Assembly (NCBI RefSeq): GCF_016924755.1
Contig: NZ_JAFFJX010000001.1
Span: 868,001-932,000, forward strand
Reading direction: 5' to 3'
DNA length: 64,000 bases
Source of the DNA: Longitalea arenae
GTDB lineage: Bacteria; Bacteroidota; Bacteroidia; Chitinophagales; Chitinophagaceae
The stretch's first letter is position 1, and every line of letters starts with the position of its first letter. Below are positions 44,394-53,260 of the stretch, piece after piece. Under the pieces are notes generated by a model. It saw only the letters and a program-made list of their open reading frames with translations. It made no database searches and was not told the origin of the DNA. A program made the translations under genes and the position numbers.

Positions 44394-46214
44394 ATGAAAA
44401 ATATCATATATAAGATATCAATAGTAGCTTTAACAGCGCTTAGCCTCAGCTCCTGTAAGAAATGGCTCACCATGCCATCGGAATCCAAGTTCGATAGCGA
44501 AAGTACTTTCCAGACCGTTGATAAAGCCGAGATGGTCGTACTGGGCATCTATGGCCTTAGCTTCAACCGGGAAATATATTATCAGTTCGGTATGGGTACC
44601 GATGAATGTATTTCAACCGAGGGTGAAACAAACTCGAAGAACAGGTTCGCTAACTATGTGTATTCGCCTGATATCACACCTACCGATACCTATACGGCCA
44701 TGTACAGGGCCATTGAATATGCCAATGTTTGTATCAAGAACCTGAGTGCCATGCAGGGCGCTACAGACGCTGAACAAAAAAAGATCGACATGTTGCTGGG
44801 GGAATCGTATGCATTGCGGGCCATGAGTTTTCTGAATGTGGTTCGCTTCTTTGGCGATGTTCCGTACCCTACTATTCCGGTACAGGATGCAGGCACATTT
44901 ACTTCTTCGCGCGTTAGCCGCGATACCATTTATGATGGTTGTGTGGCCGATCTGCAAAAAGCCATCGAGCTCTTACCCTGGAAAAGTGAAGGCATGATAC
45001 CGACTCCTGAGCGCTTCAGCAAAAATGCAGCGTATGGCATTTTGGCCCGGGTCGCCTTGTATGCAGCAGGTTATTCCTTGCGCTGGGATCTGAGCTCTTA
45101 TTCCCCTGGTTCTGTCAGGCTGGCGCAGCAGTCTAATACCACCCGCATTCGCGAACTGTATCAAATTGCATCTGATGCCTGCCAAGCCATCATGCAAAAA
45201 GGAGAGAACGGACTGTTGGATAAATATGAAACTGTGTTTCGTGATCTAGTAAATGGCAGGTATAATAAAGAATCGATGCTTGAATATGGCCAGTATGGTA
45301 CCAATGTGAACGGCTCTGCCATCGGCTATACAAATGGTATGGCTGCTCATACCAATTCCAGGTATGGTAAAGCGGAACCCTTAATGGCTGCGATGCCTAC
45401 CTTGTTATTCGACTTTGAAGACGGTGATCTGCGCCGGGATGTATCTATTTGTACCTATGGTATTACAGCCACTAATAAGCGCCAGATGAATCCTTATGGC
45501 AGTAACCGCATCGGTAAATTCCGCGTTACCTGGAAAAAAGATGCCGGAACCGCTATCAACAAACGCGATATTAACTGGCCCTGGCTGCGGTATTCTGATG
45601 TATTGTTGATGTATGCCGAAGCGCAGAACGAATTGAACAACGGTCCAACCGGTGCAGCCAAAGCCGCCTTTGAGCAGGTGCGGAAGCGTGGTTATGGCGG
45701 TGATGCCAGCAAAATAGGGATTACCCCGTCTACCTACCAGGAGTTTCGCGATGCCATTATCAAAGAACGTAAGCTGGAACTGGCATTTGAAGGCTGGCGC
45801 AGAACCGACCTGGTGCGCTGGGGCATTCAATTCGAAGCATTAACGAAAGCAAAACAAAACCTGATCGATATGGCTAACAAAACAGGTAACTACGCCAATA
45901 TCGACCGGTTCAGGGCCTACAAGCTCGACTCTGCTTCTGCATGGGAAGATCCTGTCGTAGGCATTCCTTTCATTGGCTATAAGGCAGCCCCCACTGCTGC
46001 CGAAAAAGCCCAGTTAACAGCAAACGGTTACACCCTGCTTGAAATGCATAGCAATGTAGCGCCCCATGGCGGTCAGGCCCTGGCAGCAACCCAGCCCTGG
46101 GTGATAGCCATCTTCAGAGGACTTGAAAAAAATAAAGTAGAATTATTACCCTTGAATACAACCACCATCGATAACAATCCCGGTTTGGCCGGGCAGCAGC
46201 ATCCGATGTATTAA
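44394..46214 (+). CDS. SusD/RagB-family outer-membrane lipoprotein (L4)
   Basis: 606 residues; lipobox LSSC with Cys21. SusD landmarks: KKWLTMPSESKFDSESTF at the mature N-terminus, GESYALRAMSFLNVVRFFGDVPYPT, KNAAYGILARVALYAAGYSL, YSDVLLMYAEAQNEL, RKRGYGG and KERKLELAFEGWRRTDLVRWG. Longer than the other SusD proteins here. Starts 23 nt after the SusC stop; the pair forms a two-gene operon ending at a strong terminator. Confidence 0.95.
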   Translation: MKNIIYKISIVALTALSLSSCKKWLTMPSESKFDSESTFQTVDKAEMVVLGIYGLSFNREIYYQFGMGTDECISTEGETNSKNRFANYVYSPDITPTDTYTAMYRAIEYANVCIKNLSAMQGATDAEQKKIDMLLGESYALRAMSFLNVVRFFGDVPYPTIPVQDAGTFTSSRVSRDTIYDGCVADLQKAIELLPWKSEGMIPTPERFSKNAAYGILARVALYAAGYSLRWDLSSYSPGSVRLAQQSNTTRIRELYQIASDACQAIMQKGENGLLDKYETVFRDLVNGRYNKESMLEYGQYGTNVNGSAIGYTNGMAAHTNSRYGKAEPLMAAMPTLLFDFEDGDLRRDVSICTYGITATNKRQMNPYGSNRIGKFRVTWKKDAGTAINKRDINWPWLRYSDVLLMYAEAQNELNNGPTGAAKAAFEQVRKRGYGGDASKIGITPSTYQEFRDAIIKERKLELAFEGWRRTDLVRWGIQFEALTKAKQNLIDMANKTGNYANIDRFRAYKLDSASAWEDPVVGIPFIGYKAAPTAAEKAQLTANGYTLLEMHSNVAPHGGQALAATQPWVIAIFRGLEKNKVELLPLNTTTIDNNPGLAGQQHPMY

Positions 46215-46250
46215 AGGTTTTGTACCCTCCCGTCTCAATGAAACATTGTT

Positions 46251-46278
46251 CCCGCCCAACAGGGCGGGATTTTTTTTT
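46251..46278. terminator. Intrinsic terminator after L4
   Basis: CCCGCCC (46251-46257) pairs with GGGCGGG (46262-46268) around a 4-nt loop, followed by a run of nine T. It lies 6 nt before the stop of the convergent corA. Confidence 0.92.
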
Positions 46279-46284
46279 AGTTAC

Positions 46285-47319
46285 TTATAACCAACCCGAG
46301 CGGCGGAAGAAATAATACACGATCACGCACACACAAACGGTAAACAGCACTACCAAGGGATAACCGTAGGTCCATTCCAGCTCCGGCATAACTTTAAAGT
46401 TCATGCCATAAAAACCGGCCACCATGGTGGGCACTGCAATGATCGCCGCCCAGCCCGCAAACTTCCGCGATGTATCGTTTTGTGAAATGGAGATCAGTGA
46501 GAAATTGGCATCCAATGCAGTATTTAATAATTCGCGGGTATTATCAACCATTTCGTTTATGCGCAGTGCATGGTCGTAGATATCACGAAAATAAGGTTGT
46601 GTTTCGGGAGAAATGAATTTGATATCAAATCGCATGAGGCGGTTGCAGATATCGATGAGCGGCGATACGGCGCGTTTCACTTCCAGCAGGTCTTTCTTCA
46701 ACATATAAATTTGTTCGGTGGTCTCGCGGCTGGGGTTTTCTTTGAATACTTTGTCTTCGATGCTTTCCAGCGATAGTTCCAGTTCCTGTACCACCGGGAA
46801 ATACCGGTCTACGATAAAGTCCATAATAGCATATAATACAAAGCCCTGGCCTTTGCTCAACAATTCAGGCATGGCTTCACAACGGTGCCGTACATCTGTA
46901 TACGTTACCGAGGAACCATGCCGTACAACCACAATAAAATTGGACCCGACAAAAAAATGGGTCTCACCAAAGTGAATGGGACCATGGGATACCATTTGTA
47001 CGGTTCGAAGAACGATGAACAGCGAATCGCCATACAATTCTATTTTGGGCCGTTGATGGGCGCGGTGCGCATCTTCCACCGCCAAGTCGTGCAATCCGAA
47101 TTCATCCTGTACCTGTGCCAGTAATTCTTCGGAGGGTTCATACAGGCCTATCCATACGAACTGGTTGTTATCTTTTAATATTTCATGAATATCCTTGAGC
47201 TCTACATCGGCAACACGGTGGCCGCCTGCATAGGCAGCACAATTGACAATCTCTTTCATGCGGGCAATTTTTTCAGGTTGGCTATAAGCAATGCTCCTGA
47301 AAGTTCGTGAAAATAACAT
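46285..47319 (-). CDS. corA: CorA-family magnesium/cobalt channel
   Basis: 344 residues, inner-membrane pentameric divalent-cation channel. The long N-terminal cytoplasmic domain is followed by two C-terminal membrane helices; the signature YGMNF sits at the end of the first (FAGWAAIIAVPTMVAGFYGMNF), followed by a MPELEW loop, the Mg2+-selective entry. A second ATG at 47259 (MKEIVNC) is an alternative start that also matches many relatives. Monocistronic between two terminators. Confidence 0.93.
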   Translation of the reverse strand: MLFSRTFRSIAYSQPEKIARMKEIVNCAAYAGGHRVADVELKDIHEILKDNNQFVWIGLYEPSEELLAQVQDEFGLHDLAVEDAHRAHQRPKIELYGDSLFIVLRTVQMVSHGPIHFGETHFFVGSNFIVVVRHGSSVTYTDVRHRCEAMPELLSKGQGFVLYAIMDFIVDRYFPVVQELELSLESIEDKVFKENPSRETTEQIYMLKKDLLEVKRAVSPLIDICNRLMRFDIKFISPETQPYFRDIYDHALRINEMVDNTRELLNTALDANFSLISISQNDTSRKFAGWAAIIAVPTMVAGFYGMNFKVMPELEWTYGYPLVVLFTVCVCVIVYYFFRRSGWL

Positions 47320-47334
47320 AAACGGCCTTACAGC

Positions 47335-47371
47335 AAAAAGCCCCCGGGCTGGCCAAAGGGCTTTTTTGAAA
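47335..47371. terminator. Bidirectional terminator between corA and the alcohol dehydrogenase operon
   Basis: AAAAAGCCC (47335-47343) pairs with GGGCTTTTT (47358-47366); A and T runs lie on both sides. On the minus strand it ends the 47406-49101 transcript before corA. Confidence 0.85.
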
Positions 47372-47405
47372 AGATGTCAATTGAAGATTATGCGTTATTC
47401 GAGGC

Positions 47406-47930
47406 TTATGCCATCCTGCTTTTTTTTCTTCGTGTCAGCCACATGGCAACCAGGGAAATGACGATCACTTTTACCGCCACCCGGGTGACCAGTTTTTTGC
47501 GATTGTATTTCCATTCGGCCCCCCAACCGGCTTCAGCAAAAAAATTGGGTATTATACCATGCCGCAGGTCTTCTACAATGCCCTGTACTACATCAACCCG
47601 GTCGGCCAGCATTAACATCATCCAGTGCGCCGCCTGGCCTTCACTGTATTTAAATGCCTGTTTGCGAATAAGTCCGCTTAAGCCGGCGGGTGGGGTAGAA
47701 GTGCCGAAAACCCGGCTAAGGCCTGGCCGTTCATTAGAATGATAGATCTCGATATTAACAGGTTGCTGGGGCGCCTTTTCATAATGAATGCGTTCATGGT
47801 CGGCGCCTGTCCGGTGTTTCATCGGATAGGTTGGATCGTTTTCAGGATCAGCATCCATACCCCATCCGGGAATGTTTTTGGGTTCATTGGCTATTTTTCG
47901 ATCCATTTCAGGATTTATCATGTTTTCCAT
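47406..47930 (-). CDS. Unrecognised protein with a C-terminal membrane anchor
   Basis: 174 residues. The N-terminus is polar and Pro/Asp-rich (PGWGMDADPENDPTYPMKHR); one hydrophobic segment close to the C-terminus (about 150-167, VTRVAVKVIVISLVAMWL) is followed by a basic tail, so it is probably tail-anchored. No enzyme motif. It starts 10 nt after the stop of the alcohol dehydrogenase on the same strand, so the two are co-transcribed and may work on the same process; function unknown. Confidence 0.7.
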   Translation of the reverse strand: MENMINPEMDRKIANEPKNIPGWGMDADPENDPTYPMKHRTGADHERIHYEKAPQQPVNIEIYHSNERPGLSRVFGTSTPPAGLSGLIRKQAFKYSEGQAAHWMMLMLADRVDVVQGIVEDLRHGIIPNFFAEAGWGAEWKYNRKKLVTRVAVKVIVISLVAMWLTRRKKSRMA

Positions 47931-47940
47931 AACACACTTT

Positions 47941-49101
47941 TTAAATAGAAACTGCAGATGGAGGTATCAGCAGCGGTTTTATAATATTATCGAGTTTGGC
48001 AGAGAACATCCGATATGCATCGGATACATATTCGAGCGGGAACCTATGTGATATCAGGCCTTTCGGATTCAGGCGGCCAGCCATCACGTGGTCGATCAGT
48101 TTTGGAAGCAGGCGTTTAACGGAAGCCTGGTTGGCGCGGATGGTAATGCCTTTATTCATCACGCTGCCGATAGGCACCAGGTTCCACGGTGGCCCATACA
48201 CGCCAATAATAGAAACAATACCGCCTTTTTTTACCGAATTGATGGCCCAGTGAAGCGCAGTTGCGTTGCCGGCCTGTAATAATAATTGTTTGCCGGTGAT
48301 GTTCTGCATTTTGCTTCCGGTAGCATCGCAGCCTACGGCATCAATACATACATCGGCGCCCAGCCAGTCGGTGGTCTTTTTTATAAAGAGCACCGGGTCG
48401 TCCATTTCTTTAAAATTATATGCTTCACAATAAGCATATTGCCGGGCAAATTCCAGCCGGTATTCCAGGTGATCGATAATGATAACGCGTCCGGCCCCAA
48501 AAAGCCAGGCGCAGCGGGCCGACATGATGCCCACGGGACCTGCGCCAAAAACGACAACCGTATCTCCTTTTTGAATACCGCCCATTTCTGCGGCCTGATA
48601 ACCGGTAGGTGTTACATCGGTAAGCATGACAGCATCTTCGATATCCATGCCAGACGGAATGACCATCGGGCCTACATCGGCATAGGGTACCCGAACAAAT
48701 TCCGCCTGCCCGCCATCATATCCGCCGCCGATATGCGCATAACCGAAAAAGCCGCTGGAGGCCGTTGCTTCCGGGTTCGACTCGTGGCAATTGCCATATA
48801 ATTCCTGTTTACAGAACGGGCAGGTACCACAGGCAATATTAAAGGGAACCAGCACATGGTCGCCCACTTTTAATTTTTGAACACCCGATCCAACTTCCTC
48901 TACAATGCCGGTAAATTCATGCCCGAAGGTCATACCTACCCTTGTATCGGGAACCATACCATGATACAAATGCAGGTCTGAACCGCAGATCAGGGAACGG
49001 GTCACTCGCACGATAGCATCAAAAGGATGCTCAATAACAGGTTCAGGCCGGTGGCGGTCAGCACGTATCCTGAACGGCCCCCTGAAGTTCATTGCTAACA
49101 T
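47941..49101 (-). CDS. Zinc-dependent alcohol dehydrogenase (formaldehyde-dehydrogenase-like)
   Basis: 386 residues, medium-chain dehydrogenase. Catalytic zinc ligands are C39 in LICGSD and H61-E62 in FGHEFTG; the structural zinc site is C91, C94, C97, C105 (CGTCPFCKQELYGNC). Rossmann motif GAGPVG at 186-191 with D210 at the end of the next strand points to NAD. Closest in look to glutathione-independent formaldehyde dehydrogenase-like enzymes. It is followed by a small membrane-anchored protein and ends at a bidirectional terminator. Confidence 0.92.
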   Translation of the reverse strand: MLAMNFRGPFRIRADRHRPEPVIEHPFDAIVRVTRSLICGSDLHLYHGMVPDTRVGMTFGHEFTGIVEEVGSGVQKLKVGDHVLVPFNIACGTCPFCKQELYGNCHESNPEATASSGFFGYAHIGGGYDGGQAEFVRVPYADVGPMVIPSGMDIEDAVMLTDVTPTGYQAAEMGGIQKGDTVVVFGAGPVGIMSARCAWLFGAGRVIIIDHLEYRLEFARQYAYCEAYNFKEMDDPVLFIKKTTDWLGADVCIDAVGCDATGSKMQNITGKQLLLQAGNATALHWAINSVKKGGIVSIIGVYGPPWNLVPIGSVMNKGITIRANQASVKRLLPKLIDHVMAGRLNPKGLISHRFPLEYVSDAYRMFSAKLDNIIKPLLIPPSAVSI

Positions 49102-49516
49102 AAAGGTTCGTTTAATAATGAGTAATTTTAGTTACACTGCTACAAGGAAGAATGCGTGAAGGTGGTGTTCATATCCAGGCCAAAATAAACATGCCAGCTT
49201 ATGCAAACCCTTTCTTTCCATTGGCATAGCGCTGATAGAAGGGGGGTGAGAAAATATGTCCGCACAATTAAAATAACGACATCAGTGTTTACACCTCCGA
49301 TACCGAACTCGATACCAATAAGATATGCGCAAAAATGCTATGTGTCTGCCGACTCCCTGCAGCAGGACGATGCTATTGGAAGGATCATTTTACCATAAAC
49401 CCTCTAAATAAAAGCGGCCGAGCCGCGAAAAGCCGGGCTTATACAATAAAATTTGCCGCCGGCGTTTCTATAAATTGTATAGTTTAGCTACACAATTGGT
49501 TGTTAAATCAATAATT
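49102..49516. other. Divergent region before the DUF1259 gene
   Basis: 415 bases with no convincing gene; a 65-codon frame at 49201-49398 lacks family features. At 49473-49497 AATTGTATAG-N5-CTACACAATT is a 10-bp inverted repeat with one mismatch, 19 nt before the DUF1259 ATG, a candidate operator. It contains TAGTTTAG, one base off a -7 box. Confidence 0.5.
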
Positions 49517-50479
49517 ATGAAACGCCTTTTTGTATTACTGAGCGCTCCTTTCTTTTTTATAGCCTGTAATCAGTTGACCGGTGCGGGCGAAGCCAATACC
49601 GCTGATACAGCCACTGGCGGGAAGAACAACGTTATTGCCTGCCCGCCGGATACAAAGCTCGATATTGCCAAAATCGAAGCGATCACCGGCCGCAAAGGCG
49701 TTGAAAAAAATGGTGAGTACAAGATCACTGTTCCGCAGAATGATCTTAATATGATGGTCGACGGGTTTAAGATCATTCCACCGATGGGATTGTCGAGCTG
49801 GGTGGCATTTACCCCTTGTGGCGACAGTGTGATGGCGATGGGCGATCTTGTACTTACAGAGATCGATCTCAAATGGTTGCAGCAGGAAGTGATCAACCAG
49901 GGATTTAGTATTACGGCTATCCATAACCATTTTGTGCGCAACCGGCCCAATGTTATGTATATGCATATTGACCGTACAGCCGATCTAACAACGGTAGCCA
50001 CTGGTATTAAAGCGATCCTCAATAAAATAAACGAGGTGCGGGGCGGCAATCCGCAGGAGGCCAGGGCCGACAGTGTGAAAAATACTCTTGATATGGCTGC
50101 ACTGGATGGTATACTGGGACATAAAGGAGAATTGAATAAAGGCGTATATAAATATACCATTGCACGGCCTGATGTGCAGTTGGTAGAACACGGCATACCA
50201 GTTAGCAGCTTTATGGGATTCAATACCTGGGCTGCCTGGCAGGGCACCATGGATAGAGCCGCAGTCGCCGGCGATTTTGCCATGCTGGAAAATGAAGTGG
50301 CGCCGGTGATCAAACAATTGACCATACATGGCTTGGAGGTTGTATCTGTGCACAATCACATGGTACATGAAGAACCCCGCATATTCTTCCTGCATTACTG
50401 GGGCGTTGGCGACGCCAGGCAAATGGCAAAAGGTTTGAGGTCTGCCCTCGATGAAACCGGGAAAGGCGCTGCTCATTAA
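49517..50479 (+). CDS. DUF1259 (LppY/LpqO-type) lipoprotein, two domains
   Basis: 320 residues from the ATG at 49517, giving a lipoprotein signal (MKRLFVLLSAPFFFIAC, Cys17). Two DUF1259 domains in tandem: first KIEAITGRKGVEKNGEYKITVPQ ... ITAIHNHFVRNRPNVMYMHI, second LDGILGHKGELNKGVYKYTIARPDV ... VVSVHNHMVHEEPRIFFLHYWG. The repeated HNH and MH/LH histidines suggest a metal site in each. Same family as mycobacterial LppY/LpqO; molecular function not known. Probably periplasmic or outer-membrane associated. Confidence 0.9.
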   Translation: MKRLFVLLSAPFFFIACNQLTGAGEANTADTATGGKNNVIACPPDTKLDIAKIEAITGRKGVEKNGEYKITVPQNDLNMMVDGFKIIPPMGLSSWVAFTPCGDSVMAMGDLVLTEIDLKWLQQEVINQGFSITAIHNHFVRNRPNVMYMHIDRTADLTTVATGIKAILNKINEVRGGNPQEARADSVKNTLDMAALDGILGHKGELNKGVYKYTIARPDVQLVEHGIPVSSFMGFNTWAAWQGTMDRAAVAGDFAMLENEVAPVIKQLTIHGLEVVSVHNHMVHEEPRIFFLHYWGVGDARQMAKGLRSALDETGKGAAH

Positions 50480-50646
50480 TTACATACAAAGCCGCATTTA
50501 TATTGTTTTCCGGTCAGTTACGCTGAATTTCGGATATTTGCAGCTACTCCACCTCTGGAAGTATATTAGCTTTCCCGCTGATTTTTGCGCCAGCCAACAT
50601 GAAATAAACCTGTATCATCACCATACCCCAACTGATTCATAAAAGC

Positions 50647-50672
50647 CATGGCATGGAAAGCCATGTCTTTTT
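50647..50672 (+). terminator. Hairpin with T tract before the CNNM-type gene
   Basis: CATGGC (50647-50652) pairs with GCCATG (50660-50665), followed by TCTTTTT. It ends 13 nt before the next ATG and 168 nt after the DUF1259 stop, so it may either end the upstream transcript or lie in the leader of the next. Confidence 0.6.
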
Positions 50673-50684
50673 AACTTATATAAT

Positions 50685-51959
50685 ATGGAAGTCTTTATTA
50701 TCCTGCTGCTGATCCTGTTAAATGGAATTTTCTCCATGAGTGAAATTGCCCTGGTCTCGTCGCGGAAATTTAAACTGGAGCATGCCGCAAAAAAGGGAAA
50801 TACAAACGCCCGGAAAGCGCTGGAACTCGCAAATAACCCCAATACCTTTTTATCAGCGGTTCAAATTGGTATTACACTGATTGGTATTCTTACCGGTATT
50901 TTCAGCGGCGAGCGGATCCAGGATGAACTGCGGGCTTCCATTGAAAAAGTTAGCTGGCTGCAGCCCTATTCGGAAAGCGTTTCAGTAGCCATTATCGTGA
51001 TCATCGTTACTTTCTTTTCCATTGTATTTGGCGAACTCATCCCCAAAAGGGTAGGACTGATGTTCCCGGAAACAATTGCTTCGATTGTGGCTACTCCCAT
51101 GACCATCATTTCGATCATTACCAAACCATTCATCTGGCTGCTTACCAAAACAAATGATCTCTTCCTGGGCATCTTTGGTTTGATGAACCGGAAAGAAGCA
51201 ATTGTGAGTGAAGAAGAGATAAAAGCGATGGTCATGGAAAGTGCGGAGAGCGGTGAAATTCAGCAGATCGAACAAACCATTGTGCACCGTGTATTTGCAT
51301 TGGGCGATAGAAAAGTAAGTGAGTTAATGACCCACCGCGGCGATCTTTTATGCTTTGATCTTACAGACGACCTGAACACCATTAAGGCAAAAGCGCAATC
51401 AGAAGCGCATTCCGTGTACCCGGTATATAAACAAACAAATGACAACCTGGTGGGGGTGGTATCAGTGAAAGATATTTTTCCAAAGGATTTCAGCACGACG
51501 GCTTTTGACCTGGCTGATTTTTTGCGGCTGCCGGTGATGGTGCCTGAAACAGCGCCTGCCTATAAAGTATTGGAAAGGTTTAAGGAAAGCAAGATCCACT
51601 ATGCTTTTGTGCTCGATGAATACGGAACGGTAAATGGTATGGTGAGCATGGATGATATTCTCGACGCCCTCATTGGTGATGTTACGGAATATAATCAGCA
51701 CGAATACCAGATCGTACAAAGAGACGAGAATAGCTGGCTGGCCGATGGCGGTTATCCCTTCTTCGAATTCCTGAATTATTTCAAGATGCAGCACCTTGAG
51801 CTGGAAGAAGGTGAATATAATACGATTGCCGGTTTGATCCTGCACACTACCGGTTATATTCCCAAAACCGGGGAACTGATCACCTGGAATGATTTTGAAT
51901 TTGAGATCATGGACCTCGATGGACCGAAGATCGACAAGATCCTGATCAGGAGAAAGTAA
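50685..51959 (+). CDS. CNNM/CorC-type (hemolysin C family) membrane protein
   Basis: 424 residues. N-terminal DUF21 membrane domain (about 1-190, LLLILLNGIFSMSEIALVSSRK; SVSVAIIVIIVTFFSIVFGELIPKR), a CBS pair (about 200-330, VHRVFALGDRKVSELMTHR ... HYAFVLDEYGTVNGMVSMDDILDAL) and the C-terminal CorC/HlyC transporter-associated domain (from about 340). Family members move Mg2+ or Co2+, mostly as efflux. With corA 3 kb away it fits divalent-cation balance, though the genes are not linked in one operon. Confidence 0.93.
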   Translation: MEVFIILLLILLNGIFSMSEIALVSSRKFKLEHAAKKGNTNARKALELANNPNTFLSAVQIGITLIGILTGIFSGERIQDELRASIEKVSWLQPYSESVSVAIIVIIVTFFSIVFGELIPKRVGLMFPETIASIVATPMTIISIITKPFIWLLTKTNDLFLGIFGLMNRKEAIVSEEEIKAMVMESAESGEIQQIEQTIVHRVFALGDRKVSELMTHRGDLLCFDLTDDLNTIKAKAQSEAHSVYPVYKQTNDNLVGVVSVKDIFPKDFSTTAFDLADFLRLPVMVPETAPAYKVLERFKESKIHYAFVLDEYGTVNGMVSMDDILDALIGDVTEYNQHEYQIVQRDENSWLADGGYPFFEFLNYFKMQHLELEEGEYNTIAGLILHTTGYIPKTGELITWNDFEFEIMDLDGPKIDKILIRRK

Positions 51960-52266
51960 GTTGTTGATGAGTGAAAGGGCTGAGGAACTGAAAAGTTAAC
52001 TTCAATTATAAGGTTGATAAAGGCAGGAAACGGAAAAATAAAGGAGCAGAGCCAGGGAGCGATGAAAGAAGGAAGGCTTTGATTGGCAATTGCAGATGGC
52101 GCTTGCCCATTGGCTTTCCAACCGTTTCAGATTTAACAGGTTAACCGCTAAGTTTCCCCTGAACACAAAAATTTATTTTTATAATACGTGAAACGCCGTA
52201 GTTTAGCTCCGTTGTTTTTTCGAATGCTAAACTTATTTACCTGTAATTTTAACGCTTAAAAAACCC
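51960..52266. other. Intergenic stretch before the L5 sigma gene
   Basis: No gene or terminator found in 307 bases. TAATTTTA at 52244-52251, inside CCTGTAATTTT, is one base off the TAnnTTTG box and may be the promoter; the same string occurs in front of the L2 sigma gene. Confidence 0.4.
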
Positions 52267-52860
52267 TTGTCATCCCAACCTGCATACAATGAGATTGAAT
52301 TACTGAAGCTGGTGGCTGAGGGTAATAAAAATGCCTTTACAGAGATCTACAATAATTACCGCCATAAAATTTACTCCATTGCATACGAGTTAACGGATTC
52401 CACGGGCGTAGCAGAAGAAATCGTACAGGATGTGTTTCTCAAAGTTTGGGTGAAAAGAGATACGCTTCCCGAAGTGACCCATTTCAGGGCTTACCTGTTC
52501 ACCATCACCCGCAATTATGTGTTCACTGCGTTGAAACGCATTGCCCGCAAAGAATCCATAGAAGTAAATGCTATGGAGGGAACACCCTTCTATCATCACG
52601 ATACGGAAGACCGGGTGCTTAACAAGGAATACACCCGGATCCTGCAGGCTGCCATCGACCGCCTGCCCGAACAACAAAAACAGGTGTACAACCTCATCAA
52701 AAAAGAAGGACTGAAAAGAGAAGAAGCCGCCGCCGCGCTTCAATTGTCGGCCGAGACCGTAAAATCACACCTGGCGCAGGCGATGCGCAGCATCCGCACC
52801 TATTGTCTCACCCGCCTCGACGTGTCTATTGCTTTGATCATTCTCATCCGCCACTACTAA
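52267..52860 (+). CDS. ECF RNA polymerase sigma factor (L5)
   Basis: 197 residues. Region 2: FTEIYNNYRHKIYSIAYELTDSTGVAEEIVQDVFLKVWVKRD; region 4: LPEQQKQVYNLIKKEGLKREEAAAALQLSAETVKSHLAQAMRSI; hydrophobic tail (VSIALIILIRHY). The start is TTG at 52267: no ATG or GTG lies between here and the conserved region 2, so translation may be weak. FecR follows after a 400-nt gap filled with an inverted-repeat array. Expected target is the lyase gene downstream. Confidence 0.92.
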   Translation: MSSQPAYNEIELLKLVAEGNKNAFTEIYNNYRHKIYSIAYELTDSTGVAEEIVQDVFLKVWVKRDTLPEVTHFRAYLFTITRNYVFTALKRIARKESIEVNAMEGTPFYHHDTEDRVLNKEYTRILQAAIDRLPEQQKQVYNLIKKEGLKREEAAAALQLSAETVKSHLAQAMRSIRTYCLTRLDVSIALIILIRHY

Positions 52861-53160
52861 AAGATTCCGATTTCTGATTTCCGATTTCTGATTTCGGGAT
52901 TTATTGAATTCCGATTTCTTGATTTCGCGATTTCCTGATTTCTGATTTCTTGTTTCTGGGCCCGATTTCTGATTTCGGCATCTCGTGAATTCTTAAGGAA
53001 TCGAAAAGTTCGACCATGAATAAATCCCAAAATCCCAAAATCTCAAAATCCCAAAATCTCCATATCCAGAAATCTAAAAATCAGCGCATTGACGCTTTCA
53101 ATTTCCCGGAAAGCCTAAAATTGAGCAAATCCCAAAACCCCCGGAATCAGAAATCTTAAA
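52861..53160. repeat. GATTTC-unit inverted array between sigma and fecR (L5)
   Basis: Left arm 52861-52980 consists of irregular GATTTCTGATTTC units; right arm 53022-53156 has the opposite sense (AAATCCCAAAATC, GGAATCAGAAATC). The outermost units are close reverse complements, so transcripts could form a very long imperfect hairpin. Unit spacing is irregular and there are no cas genes, so it is not a CRISPR. 53161-53260 holds no further feature. Confidence 0.75.
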
Positions 53161-53260
53161 AAAAATTTTGCCCCCCACTCACCCAAACAGCTTTGTACAG
53201 CAGTCTCTATTGTAGTAGAACCTAATGTGCAAAAACTTTCAAAAGAACTAAGTATCGTTT

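Noticed and set aside
47374-47742. 122-codon plus-strand frame
   Set aside because: Fully antisense to the minus-strand gene at 47406-47930, which is in operon context with the alcohol dehydrogenase.
49201-49398. 65-codon plus-strand frame upstream of the DUF1259 gene
   Set aside because: No ribosome-binding site, no recognised motif, and composition unlike the neighbouring genes.
52861-53160. CRISPR-like repeat array
   Set aside because: Units are 6-13 bp, irregular and on facing strands; there are no spacers of constant length and no cas genes.
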